A stretch of 64,000 nucleotides of DNA from Chloroflexota bacterium (GTDB lineage Bacteria; Chloroflexota; Anaerolineae; UBA2200): NCBI GenBank assembly GCA_014360905.1, contig JACIWW010000008.1, positions 38,848-102,847 on the forward strand, read 5' to 3'. A program made the position numbers and the translations under genes. Positions 60,880 to 64,000 of this stretch are shown piece after piece. Each line of letters begins with the position of its first letter. Position 1 is the stretch's first letter. The notes below the pieces were generated by a model. The model did not search any database and was not told the DNA's origin. It was given only the letters and a program-made list of their open reading frames with translations.

Positions 60880-62244
60880 TCAATGCAAAGGCGGGAAAAG
60901 ATCAGCATGCGCCTGAATATAATCGTCCAAGATGCGCTTGGCAGTTTCGTAACTAGGAACCAGCGGGTGCAAGGACAACGCCTGGAGTGCTAATTGATAG
61001 GAAGGGGAGAGAGCAGCTTCAATAGTGAGGCGTTCGTACTCCTTTACTTGTTTCATCAGACCTAGAGCATGGTCGGGAATGGAGCCAATCGCGATGGGGC
61101 GCACTACGGACTTGCCCAGATAGCAGGTGACTTCTACGACATCCTGTTCCTTCATGCCAGCGATAGCACCACGGTTCGGGACGTTCAGGATGGAAACACC
61201 CTGCTGTGCACCGGACAGGCACTCCATCACGCCAAGGGCCACTCCTTCATATCCTTCCTCTTCCACCGCCGATTTCACTATCTCCCTAGCAAATGGCTTG
61301 TGGCCGGTCTCTGTGGCCATATACGTCTCACCGCGTTTCACCAGATACGAAATGTAGGCTTCCTGCAATTGTTCTTCTTTGCCCTCATCGCGAAGCCGCT
61401 TCAGCTCAGCAAAGAGCCATTCGTTTAGCTCCTGGATTTGCTCTCCGCGCGTTTTCCCAGCAGCCAAGATATGCTGGACCGCCTCCTCAGTGTGGTAATA
61501 GAAGTATAAATACTCGTTGGGGATCATGCCCAACGCGGCGATGAAACGAGGGTCAAAGGGCAAGTGAGCAATAGCCTTGCCCCTTTGGCTCAGCATAGCG
61601 ATGAGTTCCGGCAAGGTGTCCCGCCCTTGAACATAAGCAGCCTTGACCCAGCCAAGGTGGTTGAGTCCAAAATATTCTAAGAAAAGATCTTGCGGTGATA
61701 CCTGCAGAGCCTTGGCTATTTCTCGCTGCATGGCAGCTGGATTATCGCAGATGCCAACTACTCTCTGGAATCCCGCATGGTTGATGATTGCTTCGGTGAT
61801 TAAGCCAGAAGGATTGGTGAAATTGATCAGCCAGGATCGGGGAGCCAATTCCTCCATTAGCTTCACGTAGTGGAAAATAACTGGGATAGTGCGCAAAGCC
61901 ATGGCAAAACCACCAGGACCAGTGGTCTCTTGCCCGAGCACATGGTAACGCAAAGGGATTCTTTCGTCGGCCACGCGGGAACGGATGCCCCCTACGCGAA
62001 AAGTAGTTAGTACATAATCAGCGCCCTCGATCGCCTCATGAGCATCTGTCGTCCATATCGTGTGGAAGGAAACCTCTTCCTGGTGCAGTACAGGCTCACA
62101 GACCATGCGGATCAATTCAAGGTGCTCGGCATCGACATCCATGAGATACAGGTCGGTAAGATTCAGCTTTTTCTGGCGACGCAAAATCCCCCGTAGCATG
62201 AGCGGAGTGCGCACACCCGCTGTGCCAATGATTGTGAGTTTCAT
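60880..62244 (-). CDS. GH4 family 6-phospho-glycosidase (2)
   Basis: 454 aa, second GH4 enzyme. N-terminal I-I-G-T-A-G-V-R-T-P, metal Cys in V-G-I-C-D-N-P-A-A, metal His in F-G-L-N-H-L-G-W. It differs from GH4-1 in the Cys loop (C-D-N-P instead of C-N-N-P) and in length, so the two probably take different phospho-disaccharides. Second gene of the operon, 100 bp after IIC with a hairpin in between. Confidence 0.92.
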   Translation of the reverse strand: MKLTIIGTAGVRTPLMLRGILRRQKKLNLTDLYLMDVDAEHLELIRMVCEPVLHQEEVSFHTIWTTDAHEAIEGADYVLTTFRVGGIRSRVADERIPLRYHVLGQETTGPGGFAMALRTIPVIFHYVKLMEELAPRSWLINFTNPSGLITEAIINHAGFQRVVGICDNPAAMQREIAKALQVSPQDLFLEYFGLNHLGWVKAAYVQGRDTLPELIAMLSQRGKAIAHLPFDPRFIAALGMIPNEYLYFYYHTEEAVQHILAAGKTRGEQIQELNEWLFAELKRLRDEGKEEQLQEAYISYLVKRGETYMATETGHKPFAREIVKSAVEEEGYEGVALGVMECLSGAQQGVSILNVPNRGAIAGMKEQDVVEVTCYLGKSVVRPIAIGSIPDHALGLMKQVKEYERLTIEAALSPSYQLALQALSLHPLVPSYETAKRILDDYIQAHADLFPPLH

Positions 62245-62279
62245 ATACCTATTTGGTTGCCTCCCCTAATGGGTTGGGA

Positions 62280-62314
62280 ACAAGGGAGGGTGCCTGCTCA
62301 GCACCCTCCCTTGT
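62280..62314 (-). terminator. 14-bp perfect hairpin between IIC and GH4-2
   Basis: 62280-62293 pairs with 62301-62314 (7-nt loop). No T-tract on the minus strand, so a processing or stability element inside the operon is more likely than a full stop. Confidence 0.6.
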
Positions 62315-62343
62315 ACTACTGAATTTGTAAGAAAAAAGCAGCC

Positions 62344-63615
62344 TCAGGCTCCCTCTTTCTCCAACACCTGACGCTCCCAGGCGCGGAAGAACGGGTACCA
62401 GATGATACCTGGGAGGATGAATTCGGTGATAATGACCAGGATACTGGCCCGTATGTCGTACCCTGTTGCCAAATACATCAGAATAGGCGAGGGTAGCGTC
62501 CACGGCGCGGCGATAGCTGTGGCTCTTACCAGGCCAAGCACATGTGCCGCGTAAGCGATGGTGGCATTGAGGAAGGTGATCACGATGAAGGGAATGGCCA
62601 TCACGGGATTAAAGATAACCGGCGTGCCAAACGTGATAGGCTCATTGATGTTGAAGATGCCGGGCCAGATGCCCAACCACCCCACGCGGCGCAGACGAGC
62701 GGACTTGGAGCGGATCAAATAGATCGCCAATGGCAGCGTGGCTCCAGAGCCACCTGGCACGACGTAGCTGCGGAAGAGATCCGTGTAGATCCAAGGCAAG
62801 GGCTTGCCCGCGGCTAAGGCTGCTGCGTTATCCGCTAGGTTGCTTGTCCAGATGGGCGAAAGCACAATGCCAATGGTCAGATCGCCGTGAATGCCCAATG
62901 TCCACAGGAAGCCATGCAGCGTCTCGGCGATGGCGACGGCAACATAGGAGGAAGCAGCGGGTACGATCTTAGACAGAGCAACCACCACCCCATGGGCGAA
63001 ATCAATCCCCAGCACGACGCGCACAATCCAAGCCAGAGCAAAGACGACGATGGTGGGGATCAGAGCGATGAAAGCAGCCGTGATGGATGGTGGCACGCCA
63101 GCAGGCATTCTGATCACCAGGTTGCGTTTGACGAACCAGTTGTAGATCTCCACTGTCAGCAGGCTGACGATAATAGCCGTGAACAGACCTTGGTTGTCGA
63201 AATAGGTACCGGGCAATCCCTGCTCACCCCAGGCACCCAGGATAGGGCTTGCAATAGTAATGAAGGCTAGCAACGATAGAGCAGACGGCATTAGAGGCTC
63301 TAGACCTTTGCGCCGCGCCAGGTGGTAAGCAATGGTAACCGACGCAAAGAGAGACAGCAAACCGTAGGCCATGTTGAACGGCACCCACAGTTTTGCCGCT
63401 AATTCCGGGTTCGCATCCAGGTAATCCAGCCAGGACTGTACGGGGAATTGCAGGAACAAAAGGCTGAACGCACCAGTAATTAAGAGAGGCATTAACCCGG
63501 CCAATCCATCGCGCACAGAGGCTAGGTGGGGTTGGTCAAACAGAGGCGCCAATGCCTCCATAGCCTCAGACAGCCTATCAGCCCAGCTTTTCTTCTCAAC
63601 AGATGCAGTAGCCAT
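62344..63615 (-). CDS. PTS lactose/cellobiose-family EIIC
   Basis: 423 aa with about ten helices, the ChbC/CelB type: the segment after L-A-G-L-M-P-L-L-I-T-G, then I-H-G-D-L-T-I-G, G-G-S-G-A-T-L-P-L and N-I-N-E-P-I-T-F-G-T-P (the N-E-P-I loop is the family hallmark). Forms the sugar channel for a beta-linked disaccharide. First gene of the operon; RBS AAAGGAG before ATG 63615. Confidence 0.95.
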   Translation of the reverse strand: MATASVEKKSWADRLSEAMEALAPLFDQPHLASVRDGLAGLMPLLITGAFSLLFLQFPVQSWLDYLDANPELAAKLWVPFNMAYGLLSLFASVTIAYHLARRKGLEPLMPSALSLLAFITIASPILGAWGEQGLPGTYFDNQGLFTAIIVSLLTVEIYNWFVKRNLVIRMPAGVPPSITAAFIALIPTIVVFALAWIVRVVLGIDFAHGVVVALSKIVPAASSYVAVAIAETLHGFLWTLGIHGDLTIGIVLSPIWTSNLADNAAALAAGKPLPWIYTDLFRSYVVPGGSGATLPLAIYLIRSKSARLRRVGWLGIWPGIFNINEPITFGTPVIFNPVMAIPFIVITFLNATIAYAAHVLGLVRATAIAAPWTLPSPILMYLATGYDIRASILVIITEFILPGIIWYPFFRAWERQVLEKEGA

Positions 63616-63831
63616 TTGAACACTCCTTTCTTTATAATAATTATTGAACGTGATTCAGAAAGTCAGCTCTGCAACAAACTCATTTTTCTCCCCTTGCATC
63701 ACCTCCTTGTGCCACAAGATAGGATCCGCCTGCTGTAGAAAATGCGTCTGAGACTGTAACTCGTGGACCCGCTTACTCTGTTGAAGAACGATAGACCAGG
63801 CAAGACACCACTGCCTGTGCTATTGAGTGTT
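63616..63831 (-). other. Leader of the PTS operon
   Basis: About 215 nt between predicted start and IIC. It contains a perfect 11-nt anti-Shine-Dalgarno match (AAGGAGGTGAT on the minus strand, plus positions 63698-63708) without a start codon at useful spacing, and a CTTGTG/CACAAG repeat nearby. No BglG-type RAT element was recognised. Confidence 0.45.
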
Positions 63832-63838
63832 CAAAATA

Positions 63839-63867
63839 ATGTTACACCAAAATATACACTCTGTCAA
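63839..63867 (-). promoter_or_regulatory. Promoter of the PTS/GH4 operon
   Basis: On the minus strand: TTGACA (63862-63867), 17-bp spacer, TAACAT (63839-63844). Confidence 0.75.
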
Positions 63868-63930
63868 AAACATAGTGCGCTTGCGCCAACAGATCGTTAC
63901 CAGGTGGTACAGGCGATTTTGACAAAAGGG

Positions 63931-63982
63931 GGTGCTCCTGTGGTAAAAGAATTGTGGAAACAACTGCACCAGGAGGAGCACC
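63931..63982 (+). repeat. 9-bp inverted repeat at the right edge
   Basis: GGTGCTCCT (63931-63939) and AGGAGCACC (63974-63982) flank 34 bp, just downstream of a TTGACA (63919-63924). Could be a hairpin in the leader of a gene to the right or part of a mobile-element end. Confidence 0.4.
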
Positions 63983-63986
63983 GCCT

Positions 63987-64000
63987 ATGGCCGATCTGGC
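63987..64000 (+). CDS. Possible start of a gene cut by the window edge
   Basis: ATG 63987 preceded by AGGAGG/GGAG eight bases upstream; only M-A-D-L is visible. An alternative frame from GTG 63940 is also open to the edge. No function can be assigned. Confidence 0.35.

Overview
The window reads as a piece of a bacterial chromosome, most likely from the Chloroflexota (Anaerolineae-like lineages). This is an inference from content: exported proteins with long Thr-Pro linkers, a mannose-1-phosphate guanylyltransferase/phosphomannomutase-like fusion, an archaeal-type AspRS under a T-box, a GH57 branching enzyme, a PIN-TRAM membrane protein, and moderate GC. No rRNA, tRNA, CRISPR array or complete insertion sequence was recognised. 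Genes are densely packed with many 4-bp or short overlaps, and several good sigma70-type promoters (TTGACA-N16/17-TATAAT-like) can be read directly.

Layout. 1-3.4 kb: end of a secreted carbohydrate-active protein, then an XRE regulator/membrane protein/ABC-2 exporter cassette (minus). 3.5-8.4 kb: efp with epmA, then MarR-nth (minus) and an HlyD-PCMT fusion. 8.5-17.5 kb: a minus-strand run of MFS, spermidine-synthase-like membrane protein, nadE, a nitrilase, an Lgt-like protein and a sugar nucleotidyltransferase fusion. 17.6-23.2 kb: L,D-transpeptidase, T-box-aspS, and the obg-nadD-isomerase operon. 23.5-34.3 kb: GH57 branching enzyme, MalFG-type permeases, a chimeric solute-binding protein joining a MalE-type to a BMP-type domain, and the nucleoside-type ABC transporter it leads into. 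34.3-39.8 kb: rlmB, cysS, a cytidylate-kinase-like protein, PIN-TRAM, and a decayed PadR locus. 40.2-46.5 kb: aconitase, both ATP-citrate lyase subunits and isocitrate dehydrogenase in one operon. 46.6-54.3 kb: LysM protein, HD protein, rph, an MsmX-type ATPase, MATE exporter and a degenerate DNA-methyltransferase-like protein. 54.4-63.6 kb: a long minus-strand operon with a lactose/cellobiose-type PTS (IIC, two IIB, IIA), two GH4 enzymes, a nucleotidyltransferase/hexapeptide protein, a membrane protein, a SUMF1-fold protein and a TIM-barrel protein.

How the genes work together. acn-acl-acl-icd is the set needed to run 2-oxoglutarate to isocitrate to citrate to oxaloacetate plus acetyl-CoA, the diagnostic half of the reductive TCA cycle; the direction cannot be proved from sequence. 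Its promoter is followed by a leader of about 190 nt with a terminator/antiterminator-like fold. Sugar supply comes from the MalFG permeases (with an unlinked MsmX-type ATPase) and the PTS/GH4 operon. NAD metabolism is represented by nadD, nadE and a nitrilase that may supply ammonia to NadE.

Most noteworthy: the ATP-citrate lyase operon and its leader, the MalE-BMP chimeric binding protein, the PTS/GH4/SUMF1/nucleotidyltransferase operon, the HlyD-PCMT fusion, and several family members with substituted catalytic motifs (Lgt-like, DNA-MTase-like, PMM-like, nucleotidyltransferase, CysRS KMSKS loop).
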